Shown here: one piece after another, positions 8,675 to 17,166 of the stretch
Layout of the letters: the number at the start of each line of letters is the position of its first letter
Position numbering within the stretch: position 1 is the first letter of the stretch
DNA from: CBDCUQ01 sp965222835
GTDB lineage: Bacteria; Pseudomonadota; Alphaproteobacteria; Rhizobiales; Hyphomicrobiaceae
Assembly (NCBI GenBank): GCA_965222835.1
Contig: CBDCUQ010000004.1
Coordinates: forward strand, 372,001 to 436,000
Reading direction: 5' to 3'
Length of the DNA: 64,000 nt
Notes under the pieces: model-generated
Seen by the model: the letters and a program-made list of their open reading frames with translations, nothing else
What the model was told of the DNA's origin: nothing
Databases searched by the model: none
Made by a program: the position numbers and the translations under genes

Positions 8675-9313
8675 CTAAACATTTGCGGCTAGGAGGCCGC
8701 TACCGGACACGCCATCGAACAGGGCCTGGACTGCAATGGCGGCGAGAAGGATGCCGAAGACGCGCATTAGAACGCGCTGCGCCGTGACGCCGATAAAGCG
8801 CGAAAGCTCGTGGGCGGCAAGCAATAGGAGCAGTGTTGCCACCATCACGGCAACGAGCGCGGACAGCGTCACAGCAAGAGCTTGCGGGTCGTTGCGTACG
8901 TTAGCTGCCAACAGAATTCCCGCGCTCATCGCCCCTGGGCCAGCGAGAAGCGGCGTGGCGAGCGGAAAGACGGCAAGGTCGTCCTTTGCCTGTGCTTCGG
9001 CGCCTTCCGGTGGCGTGAGTTTGAAGGCGCTTGTCGGACGGGCGAAGATCATTTCGAGCGCAATAATGAGTAGGATGATACCACCTGCGGTCTGCAGCGC
9101 CGGAATGCCGACCCCAAGCTGGCTCAGGAGCGGACCACCAAAAAGAGTTGCGGCCCCTAGAATGATTGTGGCGATAAGCACCGCTTTGGTGGCGATGACT
9201 CGCCGCTCCCGTGCAGATAGCTCGGGTGTGAGGGTTGCAAAGAGGACTGCCGCCTCTATGGGCCCGATGGTGGCGAAGAACGTTGTGAAACTTGTAAGGG
9301 CGTTTGCAAGCAT
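8675..9313 (-). CDS. MarC-family integral membrane protein
   Basis: A 212-aa protein with about six transmembrane segments. The N-terminal FFATIGPIEAAVLFATLT, the central FPLATPLLAGPGAMSAGI and the C-terminal VLMRVFGILLAAIAVQ stretches are characteristic of the MarC/YhgN/YchE family. The family name comes from a multiple-antibiotic-resistance locus, but a role in resistance has not held up and the transported substrate is unknown. It is followed on the same strand, after 96 bases, by uup. A 6-base inverted repeat at 8645-8667 lies in that gap but lacks a T-run. Confidence 0.88.
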   Translation of the reverse strand: MLANALTSFTTFFATIGPIEAAVLFATLTPELSARERRVIATKAVLIATIILGAATLFGGPLLSQLGVGIPALQTAGGIILLIIALEMIFARPTSAFKLTPPEGAEAQAKDDLAVFPLATPLLAGPGAMSAGILLAANVRNDPQALAVTLSALVAVMVATLLLLLAAHELSRFIGVTAQRVLMRVFGILLAAIAVQALFDGVSGSGLLAANV

Positions 9314-9530
9314 CGTTGAAGGCCGTAGGTTTGGTTCTTTCCTAGTGCTCTTGCTCGTTGGTGTCGGGTCCGTGTGGTGGGTTCGTTTCCGCAGCTGTTA
9401 GCAGTCGCGCGCACCTGCTGCTACAACGTTGTTTTAACGACGAAATTCTGTTTGCAAATCTCCTGTTCCGTGTCACCATTCGGTTTGTCATCCGCCGGAC
9501 CTTAGACCTGCCATGGAGGTAGACTGAACG

Positions 9531-9800
9531 ATGGCTGATCGCGACTTCAAGCGCATGCTCGAGGGTTATAGCCTCACGACCGCAGAAATCCTCTATCACA
9601 TGCCGGACCATCCGGCGCTTATTCAAAGCTATATTTGGCAAGAGTACGATCTCCATCCGCGCTTTCCGAAGCTGATGGACTTTCTGAAGTTCTGGTCGTG
9701 CAATCTTGAAGGCAGGCTCCACAAGGTTCTGGTTGCGCACACGCGGCTCTTGAAACCCGCGGAGCTCAAGCTTGTTGACACTGAGCTCAAAGTCCACTGA
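9531..9800 (+). CDS. usg: Usg-family small protein
   Basis: An 89-aa soluble protein matching the Usg family common in alphaproteobacteria, with recognisable MLEGYSLTTAEILYHMPDH, YIWQEYDLHPRFP and the DFLKFWSCNLEG stretch leading to RLHKVLVAH. A strong ribosome site GGAGG precedes the ATG by ten bases. The molecular role is not established; the name derives from old trp-region annotation. It is monocistronic here, between marC and the PP2C gene. Confidence 0.88.
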   Translation: MADRDFKRMLEGYSLTTAEILYHMPDHPALIQSYIWQEYDLHPRFPKLMDFLKFWSCNLEGRLHKVLVAHTRLLKPAELKLVDTELKVH

Positions 9801-9843
9801 CGCAGTAGAGGATGGCCCCTCGCGGGTGTTCGTTTATCATCGA

Positions 9844-10689
9844 TTACCGGACCTTGAGTAGGAGACCGGTTGCATCGTCGTTGACCTTTGCGCGAGGAAA
9901 CTGCCGGCAGTCGGGGTCGGCCGCTTCCAATGCGCGCAATTCCGTTAGGAGCGTTTCCAGCCCCCGATCGCGCGTGGCATCAAAAAAGGCGCGAGGGGTG
10001 TAACGTTGGAAGACGTCGACAAGCCGCGTCAGCCCATCGCTTGCGAGTAGGATCGTTGCGCCTCGCTCGACAGTTAGGCGTTCGATTCTTATGAACGTGT
10101 TTGGGGTCGGGAGGACAGAGAAGATTCCATATCCGCCTTCGGTGTTCATTAGGTTGCGGACCCGCCTGAGCTTAGGCCAAAGAGCGGCGCGGGCTTCGGC
10201 GTAACTCGTTGCGCCTCCCTTGTGATGATCGGCTATGGCCGTGCTGACCCAGCGGTCTCCGGCGCTCGACTCGCCGACATTACGACGCACAAAGCTGTCG
10301 TTCGTTTCCGCCATCAAAGCACAATCGCCGAGGCTTAGGACATCCAATCCGGACTGGTGGACACGTACGACGATGGCCGCTGCCGAGGGATGTTCGTGCT
10401 GTTCACGCGGGCGTCTCTTTGCGTGCTTGAAAAAATCAGCGGCGATCTCTTCTGCCAGAGATGCCGGAAGGGTCTGCATGCTTTCCACTGGCGCTCTACC
10501 GCGCCGGATGAGTGCGGCATGCAAGCGTTCCGCGTACCAGGCGGAATCCGTCGTGTCGCCGATGAGCGGTTCGGCGAGCACATCCGTTGCCCCGTCGATC
10601 ACCCAAGCGAGGGTGCCATTGGCGCCTGCCCGGTCCTCATTTGCTGGCGTGGCGCCTCTGCTCACACTGTCGATGACGTCCAATGGCAT
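9844..10689 (-). CDS. PP2C-like serine/threonine phosphatase
   Basis: A 281-aa protein resembling the PP2C (PPM) metal-dependent phosphatase fold. Visible landmarks are the N-terminal SRGATPANEDRAGANG (the conserved NED region), VIDGATD in place of the usual DGxGG, the PSAAAIVVRV strand, LSLGDCALM matching the GDS motif, and ILLASDGLTRLVD matching the late SDG/D motif. Several metal-ligand aspartates are therefore present, although the DG..G glycines differ from classical PP2C. No kinase gene is adjacent, so the substrate is unknown. It could be a diverged, non-classical member. Confidence 0.7.
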   Translation of the reverse strand: MPLDVIDSVSRGATPANEDRAGANGTLAWVIDGATDVLAEPLIGDTTDSAWYAERLHAALIRRGRAPVESMQTLPASLAEEIAADFFKHAKRRPREQHEHPSAAAIVVRVHQSGLDVLSLGDCALMAETNDSFVRRNVGESSAGDRWVSTAIADHHKGGATSYAEARAALWPKLRRVRNLMNTEGGYGIFSVLPTPNTFIRIERLTVERGATILLASDGLTRLVDVFQRYTPRAFFDATRDRGLETLLTELRALEAADPDCRQFPRAKVNDDATGLLLKVR

Positions 10690-10740
10690 TGGCGTTCCAT
10701 TTGCGCCGCGCGGCCGCAGATATTAACAGCGGCACGCGTA

Positions 10741-11469
10741 TCAGGAGTCAGTGTTTTCGTCGTATACCCGTGTTGTTTTGCTGTCGGCACTGTCGGATTC
10801 GAGCACGAGGATTGCGAGTCGGCGGGGCCCGTGGGCGCCCATCACCAATTGTCCGCCGATGTCACCGGTTCGGGAGGGGGCGGACACAAGATTTATCGTT
10901 CTTGGAAGGCGGTCCGCTTCGTAGAGCGCGCGGACCCGATCGAATGCGTCTTCCAGGCTTGCCACGATGTCCTCTTCGCGGATGACGATGATGTGCACTT
11001 CGGGAAGGAAGGTCAGCGTGACAGGATTCTCGGGTCCTGAGGCCAGGACGAGTGTGCCTGTTTCTGCGATTCCGGCGATGGCGCGCGAAATCGTTGCTTG
11101 TTCCGACGGACCGGCCGGGCCGACGTGACATGTGAGGCTGCTTACGGTGTGCCACGGCATGCTATTCAGAACGGCGTCAGAGCCCATTCTGACCTCAGGT
11201 GAGAGGGCTGTCGTCTTGATAAGGTCTGCAACAATGGCCGGAACGGATTCAGGTTTTGCGACCGTTTTGACGGTAGCCTGTTGTCGCCTCATTCGCGTCT
11301 TGAATGCGGCGATGAGGTCCGATTGCGTACCGGATGCCTGGCCCGGAATTGTGTTTCGGTTTCGGCTGCTCATGTGTTGCGCTGCGGCCGCGTGACCCTC
11401 AGGTCCGTCTCCGTTCTGCGGGCCTCTGAGTGCGGTGCGCACACGCGACAGGACAATCTCGCGGCTCAT
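10741..11469 (-). CDS. lutC: LUD-domain protein, lactate utilization protein C
   Basis: A 242-aa LUD-domain (YkgG/LutC) protein. The C-terminal half contains the family blocks GIAETGTLVLASG, FLPEVHIIVIREEDIV and INLVSAPSRTGDI. LutC works with the iron-sulfur protein LutB, and usually LutA, in L-lactate oxidation. Its start codon overlaps the lutB stop by four bases, so the two are translationally coupled. No lutA (CCG-domain protein) lies in the flanking genes. The N-terminal 90 residues are variable and likely a helical linker. Confidence 0.85.
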   Translation of the reverse strand: MSREIVLSRVRTALRGPQNGDGPEGHAAAAQHMSSRNRNTIPGQASGTQSDLIAAFKTRMRRQQATVKTVAKPESVPAIVADLIKTTALSPEVRMGSDAVLNSMPWHTVSSLTCHVGPAGPSEQATISRAIAGIAETGTLVLASGPENPVTLTFLPEVHIIVIREEDIVASLEDAFDRVRALYEADRLPRTINLVSAPSRTGDIGGQLVMGAHGPRRLAILVLESDSADSKTTRVYDENTDS

Positions 11470-12896
11470 CGTGGTACGCCTCTTTGTGTTTCGGTCCAGA
11501 GCTGTTGGAAGGTGCGTCCCTTGGGTGCGGGGAAATCACGGGTACGTGTCCATCCGCGTCCGAGTGGCAGCCAACCGAACTTGCCCCGGCGGCGGCCGAT
11601 GGCGCCCAAGGTTGCAACGGCGAACCGGGTGACAACGTGGTAGAGACGGGGACGCTTGGCCAGAAACGCCCAGATTGTCAGAAGCGCGCGGCTCGATTGG
11701 GAGGCGGTTTTGTCTCGAAAATCCAGCTCTCGCCAATGGCGCATGATGGTGACGAGCGGGATCTTGACGGGGCAAACCTCCTCACACCGTCCGCAGAAGC
11801 TGGATGCGTGTGGCAGGTCGCGGTGTTTTTCTACGCCGTCGATCGCAGGAGAGAGTGCGGCGCCGATTGGTCCTGCATAGACGGAGCTGTAGGCGTGGCC
11901 GCCAATGGCGTTATACACCGGACAGTGGTTCATGCAGGCGCCGCATCGGATGCAGCGGAGTACATCGCGCGCCTTTGTGGCAAGTAGGCTCGAGCGGCTG
12001 TTGTCGAGCAGAATGATATGGCATTCCTCTGGGCCGTCGGGATCATCTTTGCGGCGTGGTCCGGTTGCCAGTGTCGTGTAGGCGGTCATTTCCTGTCCCG
12101 TTGCGGAACGGGCCAGGACACGGAGCAAGGTTGACAGGTCTTCGAGATTGGGAACGACTTTGTCGATGGAGGCCAGCACAATGTGTATGGGCGGTAGCGA
12201 CTGAGTCAGATCGCCATTGCCTTCATTTGTAACAATGACGCAGGAGCCGGTTTCCGCGACGAGGAAGTTTGCGCCGGTTATTCCGGCATCCGCCGTCAGA
12301 AACTTTTGACGCAGCACGGTTCGGGCTTCCTGGACCAAGTCTGCGGCATTGTCGAAGGACCGGCCGGATGGAAGGTGGGCGTGGACGCGGCGGAAGTCCT
12401 GCTCCACGTCGCGTTCGGTCAGATGTATTGCCGGTACGATGATGTGGCTTGGCATTTCGCCCCGGATCTGGACGAGGTATTCGCCGAGGTCGGTTTCTAC
12501 GACCTCGAGGCCGGCGTATTCGAGGGCCGCATTTAATCCGATCTCCTCCGTGACCATGGATTTGCCCTTGGTGAGGCGGCGCACTCCTTTTTCGTTACAG
12601 ATCGAGAGGACGATGCGTCTGGCGTCCTCGGCGTCAATTGCCCAGTGGACCTGGGTTCCGGCTTGTTCTGCCTTTTCGGCAAAGCGGTCCAGATACGCGT
12701 CGAGGTTGGCAAGCGTTCGGTTTCTGATGTTGCTGGCTTCGTCGCGAAGGATGGGGAATTCCGGAAGGGCGGCGACTGCGCTCGCCCGGCGTGCGACGAG
12801 ACCGTCCGGCAGGCTTCCTAAAGCCCGCTGCAGCGCCTTATTCGATAAGGCGGCACGCACGTCTGCGTGAAACTGCTGGTGAGGCGGTCGGGGCAT
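11466..12896 (-). CDS. lutB: LUD-domain ferredoxin-like protein, lactate utilization protein B
   Basis: A 476-aa iron-sulfur LUD protein (LutB/YkgF). The N-terminal two thirds is the LUD domain, with GKSMVTEEIGLN, ETDLGEYLVQ and FLVAETGSCVIVTNEGNGD. Two clusters of cysteines follow, CIRCGACMNHCPVY and CGRCEEVCPVKIP, which are typical 4Fe-4S ligands. It should accept electrons during L-lactate oxidation to pyruvate at the membrane. It is the first gene of the lutB-lutC pair; the missing lutA may be elsewhere or replaced. Confidence 0.9.
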   Translation of the reverse strand: MPRPPHQQFHADVRAALSNKALQRALGSLPDGLVARRASAVAALPEFPILRDEASNIRNRTLANLDAYLDRFAEKAEQAGTQVHWAIDAEDARRIVLSICNEKGVRRLTKGKSMVTEEIGLNAALEYAGLEVVETDLGEYLVQIRGEMPSHIIVPAIHLTERDVEQDFRRVHAHLPSGRSFDNAADLVQEARTVLRQKFLTADAGITGANFLVAETGSCVIVTNEGNGDLTQSLPPIHIVLASIDKVVPNLEDLSTLLRVLARSATGQEMTAYTTLATGPRRKDDPDGPEECHIILLDNSRSSLLATKARDVLRCIRCGACMNHCPVYNAIGGHAYSSVYAGPIGAALSPAIDGVEKHRDLPHASSFCGRCEEVCPVKIPLVTIMRHWRELDFRDKTASQSSRALLTIWAFLAKRPRLYHVVTRFAVATLGAIGRRRGKFGWLPLGRGWTRTRDFPAPKGRTFQQLWTETQRGVPR

Positions 12897-12979
12897 CAGG
12901 GTTTGTTCATCGGCTCAGATGGGAAAGAACAGGAGGGCTTCTGGGAGTCAACACATCGGCGGCCAACAGCATCTGCGCG

Positions 12980-13393
12980 TTACACATGAGGTTTCTGCGC
13001 GGGTGGACTCTGTTCCCAGATGGTGAATGTTGCATCTTCCGTTGAACCCATGGCCTCGATGACCGCAACATTGTCGAAGCCGTCAAGCCGATCTTGCATG
13101 GCGTGAAGGAGTTCATGTTCCCCTTGTGCGCCCATCGGGATCATCACCGACTTTCCAGTGTGTCCCGCCGATAGCACCCAGAAGAGGTCATCTCCAATTG
13201 GGCCAGTGTTGTTGGTGATTATCGTAACCAACGTCAGGTCGCGCCAGGTCACCTCGGATGCGGCACCATCCTTATCGCGAACAGTAATTGAATCATCATC
13301 GAAAACGACGCGGATTGCGGACGGCGGCGGCGCAGGCTCGTTCTGCGCCCCCGCTAAAGCTTGTTCAATCTTCTTCCGGAACCAGCTCAGCAT
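12980..13393 (-). CDS. Conserved-looking hypothetical protein, 137 aa
   Basis: A 137-aa protein I do not recognise. It starts MLSWFRKKIEQALAG, has a Pro-rich hinge, then an alternating hydrophobic pattern suggesting a small alpha/beta domain (IRVVFDDDSITVRD, TWRDLTLVTIITNN, DDLFWVLSAG, SVMIPMGAQGEHELL). There is no signal peptide or membrane segment. Codon use and GC-rich third positions look like the neighbours, so it is probably real. It lies upstream of lutBC on the same strand, 83 bases away, and may share its transcript. Confidence 0.6.
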   Translation of the reverse strand: MLSWFRKKIEQALAGAQNEPAPPPSAIRVVFDDDSITVRDKDGAASEVTWRDLTLVTIITNNTGPIGDDLFWVLSAGHTGKSVMIPMGAQGEHELLHAMQDRLDGFDNVAVIEAMGSTEDATFTIWEQSPPAQKPHV

Positions 13394-13484
13394 GCAGAGC
13401 GGACCTCGCTTCCATTCCGTTCGAGAATGTACCCCAATTCATAACGGAGGCGGGAGGAATGCACACGGACTTCTGTCAATAATT

Positions 13485-13511
13485 AACCGGGACGCGGTTG
13501 GCGCCCCGGTT
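13485..13511 (-). terminator. Likely terminator after pckG
   Basis: An inverted repeat AACCGGGgCG / CGtCCCGGTT with a short loop sits about 50 bases beyond the pckG stop. On the minus strand it is followed by AATTATTGAC, a weak T-rich tail. It is GC-rich enough to terminate pckG transcription, and symmetrical enough to act in both directions. Confidence 0.5.
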
Positions 13512-13562
13512 ACCAGGATATTGGTTCTCAGAATTGGCTGTACGTTGGCGGACTATCTGCGC

Positions 13563-15353
13563 CTAGGACGCCAGACGTTGCTCAAGGGCGCTGAGTTCTT
13601 CCGTTAGCCCCGCCGGCAGTTTGGCACCGAATGTTGCGAAATGCTCTCTTATCGAGGGTAGTTCGCCTTTCCAGCCGTCCTTGTCGACGTTTAGTAGCTC
13701 AGACATGGCCGCAGCGGGAACATCGAGCCCGTTGAGGTCGAGTGAGCCCTCCGCCGGGAGGCGCCCGATCGGGGTATCAACGGCAGCGGCAGTGCCGTCG
13801 CAGCGCTCGAAGATCCACTTAAGCACGCGGCTGTTTTCGGCATAGCCTGGCCAGAGGAACTTGCCTTCGGGGCTCTTTCGGAACCAATTGACGTAGAAGA
13901 CTTTTGGCATGTTATCGCCACCCTTCTCGCCCATCCGGAGCCAATGGGCGAAGTAGTCTCCCATGTGATAGCCACAGAACGGGAGCATGGCCATGGGATC
14001 ACGGCGCATGTCGCCTTTGACGCCCGAAGCGGCTGCGGTCTTTTCCGAGGCCATTATTGCGCCCAGGAATGTGCCGTGCCTCCAATTCAAAGCCTCGGAG
14101 ACAAGCGGCACGACGGATGCCCGCCGGCCGCCGAACAGGATTGCATCGATGGGTACGCCGGCAGGGTCCTCCCACTCTTCTGCGATGACCGGGCACTGAC
14201 CTGCGGGTGCTGTGAAGCGGGCGTTGGCATGGGCCGCTTTGCGTCCCGATTCGGGTGTCCACGGCCGGCGCATCCAGTCGATGGCCTTTTCCGGCGTATG
14301 ACCCATGTCCTCCCACCACACGTCGCCGTTGTCGGTGAGTGCCACGTTGGAGTAGATGCAGTTGGACGTTAGCGTTCGCATCGCATTGTAGTTGCTGTCG
14401 TCCGACGTGCCGGGCGCAACGCCGAAGAAGCCGGTCTCCGGATTAATCGCGTAAAGACGGCCGTCGGCGCCGAACTTCATCCAGCAGATGTCGTCGCCTA
14501 AAGTCTCGGCCTTCCAACCGGGAATCGTCGGTGTCAGCATGGCGAGATTGGTTTTGCCGCAGGCGGACGGAAAAGCGGCTGCGATGTACTTCGACTTTCC
14601 TTCCGGGTTGGTGAGCTTCAATATGAGCATGTGTTCGGCCATCCAGCCTTCGTCGCGGGCTTGGACCGAAGCGATGCGTAGGGCGTGACATTTCTTTCCG
14701 AGCAGGGCGTTTCCGCCATAGCCGGAGCCGTACGACCATATTTCGCGCGTCTCGGGGAAGTGTGAGATGTATTTCGTTTTGCTGCAGGGCCAAGGTACAT
14801 CGGCTGACGTCGGTGTCGGAAGCGGGTAGCCAACCGTATGCCTGCCACGCACGAAATCGTCACTTTGGCCAAGTGCATCGAGCACTTTGCTACCAACACG
14901 GGTCATGATGTGCATGTTGGCGACCGCATAAGCGCTGTCGGTGACCATGACACCGATACGGGCAATGGGACTGCCTACCGGTCCCATTGAGTAGGCGAGT
15001 ACGTACATGGTCCTACCTGCCATGGCTCCTTCATAGAGCTTGGTCATCGTCGCTTTCATCTCGGTGGGGTCGGCCCAGTTGTTGGTGGGGCCGGCGTCGT
15101 CCTTGTTTTGGGAACAGATAAACGTTTGGTCCTCGACGCGGGCAACGTCGGCTGGATCCGATCGGACGAGAATGGAGTTTGGCCGCTTTGCGGGGTTAAG
15201 CCAAATCGCGGTGCCACCGTCGACCAGCGCTTTCAGCATGTGCTGGTATTCGGTCTTGGAGCCGTCGCACCAATATACATTATCCGGTTTGAAAAGTGCT
15301 TTGGCCTCCTCGACGAATGCGAGGACTTTCGGATTGGTTGTTGCGGCGCTCAT
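13563..15353 (-). CDS. pckG: Phosphoenolpyruvate carboxykinase, GTP-type
   Basis: PEP carboxykinase of the GTP-dependent family, converting oxaloacetate plus GTP to PEP, CO2 and GDP at the entry to gluconeogenesis. At 596 aa it has the usual length. Seen motifs include the substrate loop YVLAYSMGPVGSP, the kinase-1a motif FPSACGKTNLAM with the reactive Cys near residue 265, kinase-2 LGDDICWM, ETGFFGVAPGTS, and FGGRRASVVPLVSEA. A GGGGAGAAG ribosome site precedes the ATG. It lies close to chvI-chvG, where rhizobia carry the unrelated ATP-dependent PckA; the two families do not share sequence. Confidence 0.95.
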   Translation of the reverse strand: MSAATTNPKVLAFVEEAKALFKPDNVYWCDGSKTEYQHMLKALVDGGTAIWLNPAKRPNSILVRSDPADVARVEDQTFICSQNKDDAGPTNNWADPTEMKATMTKLYEGAMAGRTMYVLAYSMGPVGSPIARIGVMVTDSAYAVANMHIMTRVGSKVLDALGQSDDFVRGRHTVGYPLPTPTSADVPWPCSKTKYISHFPETREIWSYGSGYGGNALLGKKCHALRIASVQARDEGWMAEHMLILKLTNPEGKSKYIAAAFPSACGKTNLAMLTPTIPGWKAETLGDDICWMKFGADGRLYAINPETGFFGVAPGTSDDSNYNAMRTLTSNCIYSNVALTDNGDVWWEDMGHTPEKAIDWMRRPWTPESGRKAAHANARFTAPAGQCPVIAEEWEDPAGVPIDAILFGGRRASVVPLVSEALNWRHGTFLGAIMASEKTAAASGVKGDMRRDPMAMLPFCGYHMGDYFAHWLRMGEKGGDNMPKVFYVNWFRKSPEGKFLWPGYAENSRVLKWIFERCDGTAAAVDTPIGRLPAEGSLDLNGLDVPAAAMSELLNVDKDGWKGELPSIREHFATFGAKLPAGLTEELSALEQRLAS

Positions 15354-15486
15354 TTTTGGTCTTCTCCCCGGAGTTGGTCGGTTTTGCGCTCCGGAGTGTC
15401 GACCTTATGGGCTACTCGGACGCTCTTCCGCGGGAAACGTAGCATTTGCGCCGTTCGGCTTTCAAGAAAGGGGATGCGGCGGGGCT

Positions 15487-16263
15487 TTAACCTTGTTCTT
15501 TGGCCGTGCCAGCCTGATTCCGGGCCAGTTCCGCAAGGCGGACAAATTCCTGCCGGGCGCCGTTTGGCGTGGTCACGCGGCTGGCAAAGGGGAGCCGCAG
15601 GGCCTCGGGCCCGCACATGAGGTCACACCCCAACGGATCGAGGCCGGTCAGCCGCCAGGCCCCTTTGTCTCCTCCCAGCAGGACCGTGGCATAAAGTGCG
15701 ACGGCGTCGGCATGGTCCTCATTCATGTGCTCAACGATTTGGGTTTCGGCGTCGATAAGAGAGGTAGCGCCTTCGAGAGACGTCAGGACGTCTTTGGCAG
15801 TCAGAGCAACGATGCGTCCGAATCCGCCGACGAAATGCCCACGCTCAATGGATAGAGAATAGAAGGCAAAATCGGGGAAGTCCGCATATTCCCCGGCCTC
15901 CGGGTGCCTGGCGAGGAAACGGCGGCGGGCGGTGGGGCTCGTCGTTTGTTCGACGCGGCCAATGAGTGTTACGCGCCCGCCCGCCAGCGGATTGCCATCC
16001 TCTCCCGATTCATCGATCAGAATGCTCGCTCGTGCATCGGCCAAGAGATTGCGCGTATGGACGGCAAGTTTCGAGATCAGGAGCAGCGGCGCACCCGAGG
16101 GCTCGGTGGCGAGTGTCACGAGCGAGGCGTGGGGATGACCGCTTTTGCAATCCACAGTAGCGAGGGCACCTTTTAGGGCACTTCGCGCCAGATTGCGTGC
16201 GTCCACACTTGCATCACCGGATGGCCCGAATTCGGGGGCCTTTTCTGCGGAATTTTCGCTCAT
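15487..16263 (-). CDS. HugZ-like FMN-binding split-barrel protein
   Basis: A 258-aa protein with a pyridoxamine-5'-phosphate-oxidase-like split barrel in the N-terminal 160 residues (GALATVDCKSGHPHASLV, LLLISKLAVHTRNLLADAR, GRVTLIGRVEQ) followed by a C-terminal DUF2470-type domain with IVEHMNEDHADAVALYA. This arrangement is that of HugZ/HutZ-related heme-utilisation proteins, and of many uncharacterised flavoproteins. FMN or heme binding is family knowledge, not visible here. It sits between pckG and chvI, reading away from chvI, with 152 bases between their starts holding both promoters. Confidence 0.82.
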   Translation of the reverse strand: MSENSAEKAPEFGPSGDASVDARNLARSALKGALATVDCKSGHPHASLVTLATEPSGAPLLLISKLAVHTRNLLADARASILIDESGEDGNPLAGGRVTLIGRVEQTTSPTARRRFLARHPEAGEYADFPDFAFYSLSIERGHFVGGFGRIVALTAKDVLTSLEGATSLIDAETQIVEHMNEDHADAVALYATVLLGGDKGAWRLTGLDPLGCDLMCGPEALRLPFASRVTTPNGARQEFVRLAELARNQAGTAKEQG

Positions 16264-16415
16264 CTCAGCACTTGCCCACTGTCTTTGCTTTGCCTATTGA
16301 GAACCATTCAGGAACAGTTCAGTTGGGGCCTGTGATTGTCAACATGCCACAATTGATCCACCATGGAGCCATAAACGGCTCATGAGTGTAACAGAGCCCC
16401 AGGGATCCGAGGTAT

Positions 16416-17123
16416 ATGAAAGACAAGTCCACCATTGCGCTGGTCGATGACGAACGGAACATACTCCAGTCGCTCGGTATGGCGCTCGAGGCCGAAGGTT
16501 ACAAGGTGCGGACTTATACCGACGGCGAAGCGGCGCTCGAGGGGTTGACCGATAATCCGGCGGACCTTGGCATATTCGATATCAAGATGCCGCGCATGGA
16601 CGGCATGGAGTTGCTTCGGCGGGTGCGGAAGCAGTCCGACATGCCGGTCATATTTCTCACATCCAAGGATGAGGAGATCGATGAGCTGTTCGGGCTGAAG
16701 ATGGGAGCGGACGATTACATCACAAAGCCGTTCTCTCAGCGTCTCATCATCGAGCGTGTGCGTTCGATCTTGCGCCGTGTTCAGCCGAAAGATGGGCTTT
16801 CCGCACCGGTCGAGGTGGCCAACGTTCTCGAACGCGGGAAGTTGAAGCTCGATCCCGAGCGGCACACGTGTCATTGGGATGCCAAACCTGTCACGCTTAC
16901 CGTCACCGAATTCCTGATTCTTCAGGCGTTGGCGCTGCGTCCGGGTGTGGTAAAGACGCGCGACGCGTTGATGGATGCGGCTTATGACGACCAAGTCTAC
17001 GTTGATGACCGTACGATTGATAGCCATATCAAGCGGCTTCGAAAGAAGTTTAAGCAAGTCGACGATGAGTTTGATGTCATCGAGACCCTTTATGGCGTAG
17101 GTTATCGTTTCAAAGAAGCGTAG
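16416..17123 (+). CDS. chvI: Response regulator ChvI, OmpR family
   Basis: A 235-aa OmpR/PhoB-type response regulator. The receiver has the acidic pair VDDE at 11-13, the phospho-acceptor Asp55 in IFDIKMPRMDG, a threonine in FLTSKDEE, and lysine in DDYITKPFS. The C-terminal winged helix includes LTVTEFLILQALALRPG and YVDDRTIDSHIKRLRKKF, with the end GVGYRFKEA. ChvI controls envelope, acid and succinoglycan-type responses in rhizobia and brucellae. A GAGG ribosome site is five bases before the ATG. The partner kinase chvG follows 43 bases downstream. Confidence 0.95.
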   Translation: MKDKSTIALVDDERNILQSLGMALEAEGYKVRTYTDGEAALEGLTDNPADLGIFDIKMPRMDGMELLRRVRKQSDMPVIFLTSKDEEIDELFGLKMGADDYITKPFSQRLIIERVRSILRRVQPKDGLSAPVEVANVLERGKLKLDPERHTCHWDAKPVTLTVTEFLILQALALRPGVVKTRDALMDAAYDDQVYVDDRTIDSHIKRLRKKFKQVDDEFDVIETLYGVGYRFKEA

Positions 17124-17166
17124 ACTGCATCGTCGGCCTTCGGCTCGCGCCGTAATTGGAGGTGTG

